From DATATB01 sp036268995 (GTDB lineage: Bacteria; Planctomycetota; Planctomycetia; Pirellulales; PNKZ01), in assembly GCA_036268995.1 (NCBI GenBank), contig DATATB010000015.1:1-42997 (forward strand): a DNA stretch of 42,997 nucleotides, read 5' to 3'. Position 1 is the stretch's first letter. Every line of letters begins with the position of its first letter. The notes under the pieces are model-generated. The model searched no databases. It was not told where the DNA came from and saw only the letters and a list, made by a program, of their open reading frames with translations. Below are positions 16,374-24,297 of the stretch, in pieces. Made by a program: the position numbers and the translations under genes.

Positions 16374-16473
16374 CGACGCCTCAATAGTTTACAAGCACAC
16401 AGACATGAACATCCGGCAGGCACCGCGCCGCAGAAGGTGCATTATGGCAAAACACGGCCGGCGATTCAAACGG

Positions 16474-17865
16474 CTATTCTTCTCCCGCCACGCAGGCGGC
16501 TAGCACCAGGTCGCCGGAGACGTTGAGCACGGTGCGGCACATGTCGAGCAAGCGGTCGATGCCGAGGATGATGGCGATGCCCTCGCCCGGCACGTTCACG
16601 CTTTTGAGCACCAGCACGACCAGCGGGATCGAGCCGCCCGGCACTCCGGCCGTGCCCACGCCGGCCAGAATCGACATCAGCACGACCGTCAGTTGCTGGG
16701 TGAACGAAAGATCGACGCCGAACGCCTGGGCCAGAAACAGCACCACGACGCCTTCGTACAGCGCGGTGCCGTTCTGGTTGCCGGTCGATCCGATCGTGAG
16801 CACGAACTGCGAAATCTCGCGCGGCAGCCGCAGCTTGTTCTGAGCCACGCGCAAGGCGACCGGCAGCGTGGCGTTGGAGCTGGACGTGCCGAAGGCTGTG
16901 AGCATCGCCTCGGAAATATCAGCATAAAACCGCCCCGGCCGGCGCCGAGCAAAGACCAGCAGCGCCAGCGGATAGACCACGGCCATTTGCACGGCCATGC
17001 CCGCCAGCACGGTCAGGGTGAACCAGGCGAGCGTCTTTAAAATGTCGAAACCCAGTCGGGCCGTCACCGAAAACACGAGGCAAGCCACGCACAGCGGGGC
17101 CAGCCGCATGGCGAAGCCGATGATCGTCATCGACACGTCGAACAGGCCTTCTAGAAATCGCACCATGGTCTCGCCGCGCGTGCCGGTCATGCTCAACGCG
17201 GCGCCGAACATGAGCGAAAAGAACATCACCGCCAGCATGCCGCCGCCGCGCGACGTGCCGCTGAGCGCGCCGACCATTTCTTCCAGTGGGTTCTCGGGGA
17301 TGATGTCCAGCAGCGTCTGGGCCACGCTCTTGGCCTGGGCCGCGCGCTGAATTTGCACCTCGGCATTGCCGTGATACTGTTCGCGCAGAGCGGCCCGCTG
17401 CTCGGGCGGCAAGCGCTCGCCGGGCCGAATCCAGTTCACCAGCGCCAGGCCAATGCCCACGGCCAGCGACGAGAGCAGCAGCGTCAGCAGCAGGGTGCGC
17501 AGGCCGACGCGACCCACGCGGCGCAAATCGCCCAGTTCGAGCACGCCCAGCGCCAGGGCGGAAAACACCAGCGGCACGACCACCATCAGCACCAGGCGCA
17601 AAAAGACCCGGCCCAGAGGGTCGGCAATTTCGAGGGCAAAGCGGCTGATTCCCTGCTCCACGGCCGCGGCATCCGAGCCGAGCAGCCGGGCGATATGGCC
17701 GGCGATCGGCGGCGAGCCGGCCGCATTAGCCGCCAGCCCGGCAGACACACCCACGACCAGCCCGAGCAGGATCTTGAGGTGCAGCGGCACGTGGCGGCGA
17801 GGCTCGGCCGGGCTGGCGGCCGGCGGCGCAACGTCGGGCGGGGGGGGCGGTTCTGGCACGTCCAT
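16474..17865 (-). CDS. Dicarboxylate/amino acid:cation symporter (DAACS/SDF family)
   Basis: 463 residues, within the family's normal size, with a proline-rich N-terminal tail (MDVPEPPPPPDVAPP). It should import dicarboxylates or acidic amino acids with Na+ or H+ through the elevator mechanism. Visible features: TM1 LHLKILLGLVVGVSAGLAAN, the large periplasmic insertion after TM3, the serine-rich hairpin AFGTSSSNATLPVAL, GSTGNQNGTALYEG in TM7, HP2 VGTAGVPGGSIPL, and TM8 GIDRLLDMCRTVLNVSGD. The TM7 signature is NQNGT rather than NMDGT, so the Asp that binds Na+ in GltPh is Asn here. The gene is 100 nt upstream of the isomerase-like gene on the same strand and may be in the same operon. Confidence 0.93.
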   Translation of the reverse strand: MDVPEPPPPPDVAPPAASPAEPRRHVPLHLKILLGLVVGVSAGLAANAAGSPPIAGHIARLLGSDAAAVEQGISRFALEIADPLGRVFLRLVLMVVVPLVFSALALGVLELGDLRRVGRVGLRTLLLTLLLSSLAVGIGLALVNWIRPGERLPPEQRAALREQYHGNAEVQIQRAAQAKSVAQTLLDIIPENPLEEMVGALSGTSRGGGMLAVMFFSLMFGAALSMTGTRGETMVRFLEGLFDVSMTIIGFAMRLAPLCVACLVFSVTARLGFDILKTLAWFTLTVLAGMAVQMAVVYPLALLVFARRRPGRFYADISEAMLTAFGTSSSNATLPVALRVAQNKLRLPREISQFVLTIGSTGNQNGTALYEGVVVLFLAQAFGVDLSFTQQLTVVLMSILAGVGTAGVPGGSIPLVVLVLKSVNVPGEGIAIILGIDRLLDMCRTVLNVSGDLVLAACVAGEE

Positions 17866-17981
17866 CAGTTGGTCGCAAGCGTCCCAGTTGTCGGGTCGTC
17901 ACGGGTATTTCCGCAAGCTGGCGGTGGCCAGTTTACTCTCCCCCCCGCCGAACCGATATGTCGGCCCCTGCGCAGGGGCGA

Positions 17982-17987
17982 TACAAT
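17982..17987 (+). promoter_or_regulatory. Candidate -10 element for the dedA-like gene
   Basis: TACAAT (one mismatch from TATAAT) 63 nt before the TTG start at 18051, in the gap between the divergent symporter and DedA genes. The -35 at 17-nt spacing (TGTCGG) is poor. Low confidence. Confidence 0.3.
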
Positions 17988-18050
17988 CGGGTTTTGGGCA
18001 GCCCGCCATACGCTTGCTTCCGCCGCCGCACGAATCCACGGAGTGCTCGC

Positions 18051-18788
18051 TTGTTTACCTGGTTGATCGAACAGTTGAAGTGGCTCATCAGCCTGAAGGA
18101 CCTGGAAAATGTCCGTCAGTTGGTGAACCTGGGCGGCCCGTGGTGGATCAGTTACGCGATTCTTTCGGCGGTCATCTTCAGCGAGACGGGATTGCTGGTC
18201 GGCTTTTTTCTGCCCGGCGATTCGCTGCTGTTCGCGGCCGGATTTCTATCGAGCCAGAGCGTGTTTTCGCCCGACATGAGCCCCGGAGGCAACCTGCTGA
18301 CGCTCAACGCGTGTTTGGCCACGGCGGCCGTGCTGGGCGACGCGGTGAATTACTACGTCGGCCTGCAAATGGGCCAGCACGTGCTGGAGCGCGGGCGGCT
18401 GCGCTTCGTCAAGCACGACCACCTGGTCGCAGCCCAAGAGTTCTACGATCGGCACGGAGCGATGGCCATTATCCTGGCCCGGTTCGTACCGGTCGTGCGC
18501 ACGTTCACGCCGTTTGTGGCGGGCGTGGCCCGGATGAGCTATCGGCGCTTTGCGATTTACAACCTGATCGGCGGCGTGGGCTGGGTGGCGTCGATGTCGG
18601 TGGCCGGTTATTGGCTGGGGCAGATCCCGATCATTGCCAAAAACTTTGAGTTGGCGGTGCTGGCCGTAGTGATCGTCAGCGTGTTGCCAGTCGTGTTTGG
18701 CGTGGCCCGCAAATGGCGGCAATCGCTGGCGGCCAGGCGGCGCGTGCCCCTGGTGGCCGAGCCGGCTGCTGAGTTGGGCGACGGCTAA
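18051..18788 (+). CDS. DedA family membrane protein
   Basis: 245 residues from TTG 18051, chosen because GGAG lies 7 nt upstream and the product (MFTWLIEQLKWL) then matches the usual DedA N-terminus; no ATG fits. DedA proteins are membrane transporters or scramblases of undecaprenyl phosphate and phospholipids, needed for envelope integrity. Signature segments: FSETGLLVGFFLPGDSLLFAAG (re-entrant loop with conserved E and D), LGDAVNYYVGLQMG, and ARFVPVVRTFTPFVAGVARMSYRRF (the F-x-R-x-x-P-x-x-R motif). About five hydrophobic segments end in a polar tail. A family C hairpin doublet starts 16 nt after its stop. Confidence 0.93.
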   Translation: MFTWLIEQLKWLISLKDLENVRQLVNLGGPWWISYAILSAVIFSETGLLVGFFLPGDSLLFAAGFLSSQSVFSPDMSPGGNLLTLNACLATAAVLGDAVNYYVGLQMGQHVLERGRLRFVKHDHLVAAQEFYDRHGAMAIILARFVPVVRTFTPFVAGVARMSYRRFAIYNLIGGVGWVASMSVAGYWLGQIPIIAKNFELAVLAVVIVSVLPVVFGVARKWRQSLAARRRVPLVAEPAAELGDG

Positions 18789-18803
18789 TCGCACGCCGAT
18801 CGT

Positions 18804-18868
18804 CGTAGCGGAAGTCGTGAGACTTCCGGCCGGTCGGTGACGCCTCGGAATTCTCACAAATTCCGCTA
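18804..18868. repeat. Inverted doublet of hairpins, family C, after the DedA gene
   Basis: A 65-bp element bounded by GTAGC and GCTAC. The left hairpin is CGGAAGTC-GTGA-GACTTCCG (18808-18827). The right one, read on the other strand, is CGGAATTT-GTGA-GAATTCCG (18864-18845). The loop is invariant. The stems differ by one compensated pair (G-C to T-A) and one change to a G-U wobble. It lies between the convergent DedA and Ser/His-rich genes, starting 16 nt after the DedA stop. Confidence 0.85.
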
Positions 18869-18897
18869 CATCGGTTACCGGTGATAAATCGACGATC

Positions 18898-19566
18898 TTA
18901 CGCGACGGTGTTGATCCCCGAACCGGCCGGCAGATTCGAAAGCAACTGCGCGAGCGAGTTTGCATCGCCGCCTTGTGTCGAGCTGCCCAGCGTGCCAGTC
19001 GAGACCTGCGAAGAATCCTGCCCGGCAGCCTGCAAAAGGCTTTCGAGCAGCGCCTGGACCGACGATGAACTGGACGATGAAGTCTCAGAGCCGGAGGTGC
19101 CGGAACTCGTCGAGCTGCTGGACTGGACGCCTCCGTCGCCATGATGATGGCCGCCGCCACCGTGGTGATGGCCGCCGCCTTGTTTCAATTGTGACGGATC
19201 GATGCCATTGGCCTGCAGCGTGGTGTTGATCGCGGCTTGAATCGCTTGCAGCACATTGGCCGAAGAATTGGCGTTGGCAGAGCTATTGGAACCGGACGTG
19301 CTCGACGCGTCGGAATTGTTCGAGGTCGAGGAATTGGTCGAGGTGCTGCTGCCCGTGAAGTTTTGCAAGGCCGCCATCACGGCCGAGGCAAGCTGTTGCT
19401 GCAGCGTGGCGGTGCTTGAGCTGCTATCGCCCGGAGAGGCGGCAGCGGCGCTGGACGAGCTGCTCGCGGTCGAGCTGCCCGGCGGCTGGGCGCCGCTGTT
19501 TTCGAGCTGCTGAATGTATTGATAGATCGCGCTATTTGAGCTACTAACGCCAGATATACCAGACAC
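18898..19566 (-). CDS. Ser-rich, His-cluster protein of unknown function
   Basis: 222 residues from GTG 19566, chosen because a GGAGG lies 8 nt upstream; the GTG at 19575 abuts that site. The composition is extreme: Ser runs, Ala, Gln and Asn, with a GGGHHHGGGGHHHGDGG cluster (H133-135 and H140-142) that could bind Zn, Ni or Cu. The N-terminus SGISGVSSSNSAIYQYIQQLE, three amphipathic helices (LQQQLASAVMAALQNF, VLQAIQAAINTTLQANGIDPSQLKQ, VQALLESLLQAAGQ) and a C-terminal LAQLLSNLPAGSGINTV give it a three-module look. No signal peptide or TM segment is seen. I recall similar short Ser/His-rich proteins in bacteria but know no function. Confidence 0.78.
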   Translation of the reverse strand: MSGISGVSSSNSAIYQYIQQLENSGAQPPGSSTASSSSSAAAASPGDSSSSTATLQQQLASAVMAALQNFTGSSTSTNSSTSNNSDASSTSGSNSSANANSSANVLQAIQAAINTTLQANGIDPSQLKQGGGHHHGGGGHHHGDGGVQSSSSTSSGTSGSETSSSSSSSVQALLESLLQAAGQDSSQVSTGTLGSSTQGGDANSLAQLLSNLPAGSGINTVA

Positions 19567-19845
19567 GGTTCGCACCCTCCGCGCGTGAATCTCGAAATGG
19601 TTGACGCACCACGCACGCCCGCCGACCGCCTGCCGATATAGATCGGACGTTCGGATAAGACGGCGGTAGAAGAACCGTTACAATGTGTCCATCTTGACTT
19701 TGGCACCCGCCGGAGTGGGCATCTTTCGCTGAACATTTTGCTGGCATCGCTATCGAAAACCCGCACAATTGCCGTTCTTTGGCCGGCTCGCGGACGAGCC
19801 GTTTCTTACCCGTAACCAAAACCGGCTGAAATCAGGAGTCGCCCG

Positions 19846-20142
19846 GTGTTGAATTCCAAACCGACCGCTCTGCTGGCCAGCGCTCGGCGCGAGGCCCTCG
19901 TGGCCATCGCGGCTTGGCTGGTCGCATTGCTTTATTCGGTGGGCTATTGCTATCGGCACGGCTACGAGCGGTCGCCCGAGAACCTCTCGTTCGTGTGCGG
20001 CATTCCCGACTGGACGTTCTGGGGCATTGTCGTGCCCTGGGTGTCATGCTTCTTGTTCTCGGTGTGGTTTGCGCTGGGCTACATGCGGGACGCGCCCCTG
20101 TCAGACGAGGACAACTCGCCGAAAGAGGATGATGGTGGCTGA
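19846..20142 (+). CDS. YhdT-like small membrane subunit (DUF997)
   Basis: 98 residues from GTG 19846, with CAGGAG 7 nt upstream. Two predicted TM helices (EALVAIAAWLVALLYSVGYCY and FWGIVVPWVSCFLFSVWFALGYM) flank a short loop with SFVCGIPDWTFWG. This matches the YhdT family, small proteins encoded beside sodium/pantothenate-type symporters (panF) in many bacteria. The acidic C-terminus ends inside the start of the symporter gene (overlap of about 14 nt), so the two are translationally coupled. Probably an accessory subunit; the role is not established. Confidence 0.82.
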   Translation: MLNSKPTALLASARREALVAIAAWLVALLYSVGYCYRHGYERSPENLSFVCGIPDWTFWGIVVPWVSCFLFSVWFALGYMRDAPLSDEDNSPKEDDGG

Positions 20143-21784
20143 AGCCTTGCCCGACGTGGGCTTGGGCGTGCTGGCGGCCCTGGTCCTGGTGATTGTGGTT
20201 TCGGCCTGGCTGGGCGGAATGGCCCAGCGGGTGGTCGAGCGCGGCTCGTTTCTGCAAGGCTACTTCCTGGGCAACCGCGGCTTGGGCGTGTGGACGATGG
20301 CCCTGACGGCCACCGTCCAGAGCGGCGGCACGTTCATGGGCTTTCCTTCGCTGGTCTACAGCCACGGCTGGATCGTGGCTCTGTGGATCGCCAGCTACAT
20401 GCTGGTGCCGCTCACCGGCTTTACGGTTCTGGGCAAGCGCTTTGCCCAGCTCTCGCGCCTCACCGAAGCGCTGACCGTGCCGGACTTGTTCCGCAATCGT
20501 TTTGATCGCCCCGCCGTGGGCCTCGTGGCCTCGCTGCTGATCATGTTCTTCCTGTCGTTCATGATGGTGGCCCAGTTCAAAGCCGGCGCGATCGTGATGA
20601 AGCTCGCGCTGCCGCACGCGATCAGCGGAGCGGGCAGTTTGGCGCTGGCCGAAGACGTGGCCGGGCCGGTCTCGCTGCTGGGCCGCGGCTACTATATCGG
20701 CCTGGCTGTGTTCTCGATCACCGTCGTGGGCTACACGCTGTTCGGCGGTTTTCTGGCCAGCGTCTGGACCGACTTGTTCCAAAGCGTGCTGATGCTCATC
20801 GGCGTGCTGCTGCTGTTGTTCCTGGCCGTGCCCGCCGCCGGCGGGCTCGAGCACGCCACGCGCGAGGCCATCCGCCAGACCGGACCCGGCTTCGCCGCCG
20901 GGCCGGGCTATTCGCCGGGCGGCGGCGAGTTTTTGCCGCTGGGCCTGGCCGTGTCCATGTTTTTTGTGTGGATCTTCGGCGGCATCGCGTCGCCGGCCAG
21001 CATGGTGCGCGTCATGGCCTGCAAAGACACGGCCACGCTCCGCCGCTCGATCGTCGTGCTAGGCGGCTACAACCTGCTGATCTATCTGCCGCTAGTGGCC
21101 ATCTGCGTATCGGCCCGCGTGCTGATCCCCAATCTGCCGCCCAGCCACTGCGACGAAGTGGTGCCGCGCATGGCCCTGCTGACCACAAGCCACTTGCCCG
21201 GCGGCACGATCTGGGCCGGGCTGATTCTTTCCGCGCCGTTTGGCGCCGTGATGGCCACGGTGAGCGCCTACCTGGTCGTAATCGCCTCGGGCCTGGTACA
21301 CGACGTATATCAACGTTTCCTCAACCCGCAGGCCAGCGAGACCCAGTTGCGCCGGCTAACGTACCTGGTGATGATCGCCGTCGGCTGCGTGGCGCTGGTC
21401 GCCAACATCAATCCCGTGCAGTACCTGCAAGCCCTGGTCGTGTTCTGCACGTCCAGCGGCGCTGCGGCTTTTTTGGTGCCGGCGCTGATGGCCGCCTATT
21501 GGCGCCGGGCAACGGCCGCCGGCGCAATTTCCGCCATGCTGGGCGGTTCGCTCACCGTGCTTTCGCTTTCGGCCTTGGGCTGGTGCCAAGGACTGCTCGC
21601 CCAGCGCGGCTGGATGCCGCCGCCCGCGGCCATCGGCCAGGCCACCAGCTTCCGTCCGTTCTTCCTGCTCGGCCTCGAACCCGTCGTCTGGGGCCTGGCC
21701 GTCTCAGCGGTACTGGGCGTGGGCATCAGTCTCTGCACACGACCACCGCGAGCGGAGCTGATCGAGAAGCTGTTTGGGAAGTGA
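20129..21784 (+). CDS. Sodium:solute symporter (SSS family, PanF-like)
   Basis: 551 residues from ATG 20129; ATG 20132 and GTG 20135 are better spaced from the AAAGAGG site and cannot be excluded. A 13-TM Na+-coupled transporter. Typical segments: SFLQGYFLGNRGLGVWTMALTATVQSGGTFMGFPSLVYSHGW (TM1-2), VWTDLFQSVLMLIGVLLLLF, and the SSS signature around WIFGGIASPASMVRVMACKD. The pairing with a YhdT-like gene points to a pantothenate-like substrate; this is inference from neighbourhood. The insertion GPGFAAGPGYSPGGGEFLPLG is periplasmic. The stop codon is supplied by the first unit of the AAGTGAA repeat. Confidence 0.92.
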   Translation: MMVAEALPDVGLGVLAALVLVIVVSAWLGGMAQRVVERGSFLQGYFLGNRGLGVWTMALTATVQSGGTFMGFPSLVYSHGWIVALWIASYMLVPLTGFTVLGKRFAQLSRLTEALTVPDLFRNRFDRPAVGLVASLLIMFFLSFMMVAQFKAGAIVMKLALPHAISGAGSLALAEDVAGPVSLLGRGYYIGLAVFSITVVGYTLFGGFLASVWTDLFQSVLMLIGVLLLLFLAVPAAGGLEHATREAIRQTGPGFAAGPGYSPGGGEFLPLGLAVSMFFVWIFGGIASPASMVRVMACKDTATLRRSIVVLGGYNLLIYLPLVAICVSARVLIPNLPPSHCDEVVPRMALLTTSHLPGGTIWAGLILSAPFGAVMATVSAYLVVIASGLVHDVYQRFLNPQASETQLRRLTYLVMIAVGCVALVANINPVQYLQALVVFCTSSGAAAFLVPALMAAYWRRATAAGAISAMLGGSLTVLSLSALGWCQGLLAQRGWMPPPAAIGQATSFRPFFLLGLEPVVWGLAVSAVLGVGISLCTRPPRAELIEKLFGK

Positions 21785-21857
21785 AAAGTGAATAGTGAAA
21801 AGTGAAAAATGAAGGATCGCCCTCCGGCGCTGCATCCCCACTGTTCACTTTTCACTT
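21779..21857. repeat. Inverted AAGTGAA heptamer arrays between convergent genes
   Basis: Left array: AAGTGAA, AAGTGAA, TAGTGAA, AAGTGAA, AAATGAA (21779-21813). Right array: two TTCACTT units (21844-21857), the reverse complement. Together they can form a long hairpin in the only gap between the symporter and methyltransferase genes. Both genes end in AAG-TGA taken from the repeat. Confidence 0.9.
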
Positions 21858-22871
21858 CCTTCCCTTTTCCAGCACAAAGCGAAACACCGTGCCGGTGGCG
21901 TCGTTGAAGTAGCGCCAGGCGGAAGCGAAAAAGACGAGGTAGCGATTGTAGGTCTGCACGCTGACGATTTTCAGCGCTTGCTCGCGGTGCTCGACCAGCC
22001 GCTCGAACCAGGCCCGCAAGGTCGGCCGGTAGTCGTGTACCGACGTGTGCGTGATTTGGAAGCCGGTCGCCTCGAAACTCCGCCGGTGAAAGCGGTACGA
22101 CGAGTTCACCGCGCCGGGAAAGAATAGCTGGCTGATCACGGCGCTGGCGGGCAGTGGATTGCTGAACCTGCACAAGAAGTGCTGCACCAGCCGGCCGCCC
22201 GGCTTGAGCGCGCGATACAGCTTCGCCAGCAGCGGCCCGATCTCGTGCGGCCGCACGTGCTCCCACGCCCCGATCGAATAGATCTTGTCGTAAAACCCGG
22301 CCGGATAATCGGCCGTAATGAAGTTCTCGAGCTTGACCTGAAAACCATTGTGCTGGGCGTTGTAGTCGAATTGCTCGCGCGAGAGCGTGTAGCCGTGCAG
22401 GTGGTCCTTATCGCCGATGGCTTCCAGGATGCGTTTGAGCATCGGTCCCCAGCCGCAACCGAGCTCGAGAATCTCTTCGCCTGGATGCGGGTCGATCAGC
22501 CGCAACAAATAGTCGGCCTTCTTCACTTGGGCTTCTTCCAGGGTTTCATTCCCCTGCACGAAGTCGGCGCACGAGTAAAACATGTAGCGCCGATCCAGGA
22601 ACAACTCGTAAAACGCGTTGGACACGTCGTAGTGCTCGACGATCCCCAGCCGGACATCCTCCCGCTGCTTGCGCGCCACCAGCCAGGCCCTGGCAAACTC
22701 GGGCGGGTAGTGCTCCGAGATCCATCGCACCGCCGCGGGCGGCTCGCGCGTGATCTCGGTCCACGTCGCCGCGGCATCCAAGGGCTGCGGCGAGTTGATC
22801 AGATATTTGAGGTAACCATACGACAAGCCGTAGGTCGCGGCATCGCCTAGTAGTTGGAGTTCACGTTTCAT
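21852..22871 (-). CDS. Cyclopropane-fatty-acyl-phospholipid synthase-like methyltransferase
   Basis: 339 residues from ATG 22871 (AAGG 8 nt upstream); longer in-frame starts are rejected for lack of a site. It uses S-adenosylmethionine to modify, probably, unsaturated acyl chains or another lipid. Features: IVEHYDVSNAFYELFLDRRYMFYSCADF (the CFA-synthase opening), the SAM motif ILELGCGWGPMLKRILEA, GYTLSREQFDYN, and YDKIYSIGAWEHVRPHEIGPLLAKLYRALKPGGRLVQHFLC. The N-terminus lacks the long lipid-binding domain of E. coli Cfa. It could instead be a mycolic-type or other lipid methyltransferase. It is convergent with the symporter. Confidence 0.85.
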   Translation of the reverse strand: MKRELQLLGDAATYGLSYGYLKYLINSPQPLDAAATWTEITREPPAAVRWISEHYPPEFARAWLVARKQREDVRLGIVEHYDVSNAFYELFLDRRYMFYSCADFVQGNETLEEAQVKKADYLLRLIDPHPGEEILELGCGWGPMLKRILEAIGDKDHLHGYTLSREQFDYNAQHNGFQVKLENFITADYPAGFYDKIYSIGAWEHVRPHEIGPLLAKLYRALKPGGRLVQHFLCRFSNPLPASAVISQLFFPGAVNSSYRFHRRSFEATGFQITHTSVHDYRPTLRAWFERLVEHREQALKIVSVQTYNRYLVFFASAWRYFNDATGTVFRFVLEKGRK

Positions 22872-22976
22872 CGAGCAACCTTTTCGTGTACCGTAGCGAT
22901 CTGCCCCCCGCCGCACGACGTTGGCATCGTTACTGGGCAACGCGACGAACGCAAGACCCCCCGGCAATGGCCCGTG

Positions 22977-22997
22977 GTCAGTTGTCCGTTGTCAGTG
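22977..22997 (+). repeat. GTCAGTT/GTCCGTT heptamers upstream of the caspase-like gene
   Basis: Three consecutive heptamers (GTCAGTT, GTCCGTT, GTCAGTG) in the 154-nt divergent gap, about 30 nt before the ATG at 23026. They share the unit found at 6984 and 40235. Confidence 0.85.
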
Positions 22998-23025
22998 GGG
23001 GTGCTGTCTTGACGCAGGCAAAGTC

Positions 23026-24183
23026 ATGATCGCTTATGACCCTGGCCGATTACTGACTCGCGCGGCGCTTTCGATTGCGGTGATCGGCCTACACTGGTTG
23101 TGCAACTGCCAACCGGCTCGGGCTGAGATCGATTGGAAGCCGCCGCGGACTTGGGTGTTTGCCGTCGGCCTGCTCGAGTGGCAGCACAGCGACCTGTATC
23201 CGCCCTTTCCCGACGATCAGCCGAATCGCTGCGATCGGCGGCTGGTTCAGCGGTTCAAAATCGCGGGTGTGCCGGCCGAGCGGATTGTCTATCTCGAAGA
23301 TCGCCAGGGGACCAAAGAGCGGATTGAGCGCGAGTTGCTGGCTCAACTCGCAAAATCGCAGCCTGGCGACATGTTCGTCTTTTATTTTGCCGGACACGGC
23401 ACGCGCGATACCAAGACGCACCAGACGTACTTCGCCAACTACGACGCTGGCGAAACGTGGGCGAGCCATTGGGCCGTCAGCTCGATTTTCGACGTCCTCG
23501 ATCGGCACTTTCGCGGTGATCGCGTGATCATGATGGCCGACTGCTGCCACAGTGGCGCGCTCTATGACGAAGCACAGCGGCGCAAATCGAAGTTGTCGTT
23601 CGCCTGCCTGACCTCCGCCTATTCGCACAACAGCTCGACAGGCGCTTGGACCTTTACCGACGCGCTCGTCAAAGGCTGGAGCGGCGATGCCATGGTCGAT
23701 GCCAATGGCGATGGCCAGGTGGCATTGAAAGAGCTGGCCCGCTACGCCGAACTGGACATGGCCTTCTTCGAACAACAGAAGTCGATGTTTCTCTTGACCG
23801 GTGACTTCGATCCGAACATGCGGCTGGCCGAGACTAAGGGGACGCACGCGCCGGGCACCGGCCGGCGCGTCGAGGTCCAGTGGAAGCAGAAGTGGTGGCC
23901 GGCCCAGGTCATCGCCCTGGATGGGGACCGCTCGAAGATTCATTACGCCGGCTTTGACGCCACGTGGGACGAATGGGTCACGCCCGACCGGCTGCGAGCC
24001 TACCGCCCGCAAACGCTTCCCGTGGGCACGCGGGTGAGCGTGCTGTGGAGCGGCGACAACAAGCGCTATCCGGCCGTCGTGGTGGCAAGCTCCAATGGCC
24101 TGCACAAGGTGCATTACGACGGCTATTCCAGCCAATGGGACGAATGGGTCGGCATCAAATCGATCCGCAAGCTGCAACCGTAG
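23026..24183 (+). CDS. Caspase-like (C14) peptidase with EF-hand and two chromo-barrel-like domains
   Basis: 385 residues from ATG 23026 (AGG 8 nt upstream), with a hydrophobic leader (LLTRAALSIAVIGLHWLCNCQPARAE; LHWLC might be a lipobox). The p20-like fold spans about 40-200. The catalytic His is H124 in FVFYFAGHG and the catalytic Cys C174 in MMADCCHSG, the metacaspase/paracaspase arrangement. An EF-hand-like loop DANGDGQVALKE (225-236) follows, suggesting Ca2+ binding. Residues 281-326 (VEVQWKQKWWPAQV.. to ..IHYAGFDATWDEWV) and 337-382 (VSVLWSGDNKRYPAVV.. to ..VHYDGYSSQWDEWV) are tandem copies resembling the chromo-barrel/Tudor-knot of MOF and MRG15. Substrates and ligands are unknown. It is divergent from the methyltransferase gene. 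Confidence 0.9.
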   Translation: MIAYDPGRLLTRAALSIAVIGLHWLCNCQPARAEIDWKPPRTWVFAVGLLEWQHSDLYPPFPDDQPNRCDRRLVQRFKIAGVPAERIVYLEDRQGTKERIERELLAQLAKSQPGDMFVFYFAGHGTRDTKTHQTYFANYDAGETWASHWAVSSIFDVLDRHFRGDRVIMMADCCHSGALYDEAQRRKSKLSFACLTSAYSHNSSTGAWTFTDALVKGWSGDAMVDANGDGQVALKELARYAELDMAFFEQQKSMFLLTGDFDPNMRLAETKGTHAPGTGRRVEVQWKQKWWPAQVIALDGDRSKIHYAGFDATWDEWVTPDRLRAYRPQTLPVGTRVSVLWSGDNKRYPAVVVASSNGLHKVHYDGYSSQWDEWVGIKSIRKLQP

Positions 24184-24234
24184 GGCCAAATCACGCCCGG
24201 CGCCATCCCTGTATGCTTGGCGCGGAAAAACGGC

Positions 24235-24240
24235 TAGAAT
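24235..24240 (+). promoter_or_regulatory. TAGAAT element upstream of the small basic ORF
   Basis: TAGAAT preceded by TTGGCG with a 12-nt spacer; the same TTGGC-N12-TAGAAT layout occurs at 31963-31986. The spacer is shorter than the sigma-70 norm of about 17. Possibly a promoter, possibly chance. Confidence 0.25.
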
Positions 24241-24297
24241 TGGCGTTTCACGATCTTCCATGCAAAGGAGCGAGTTATCGGAAAGCAACAGAACACG

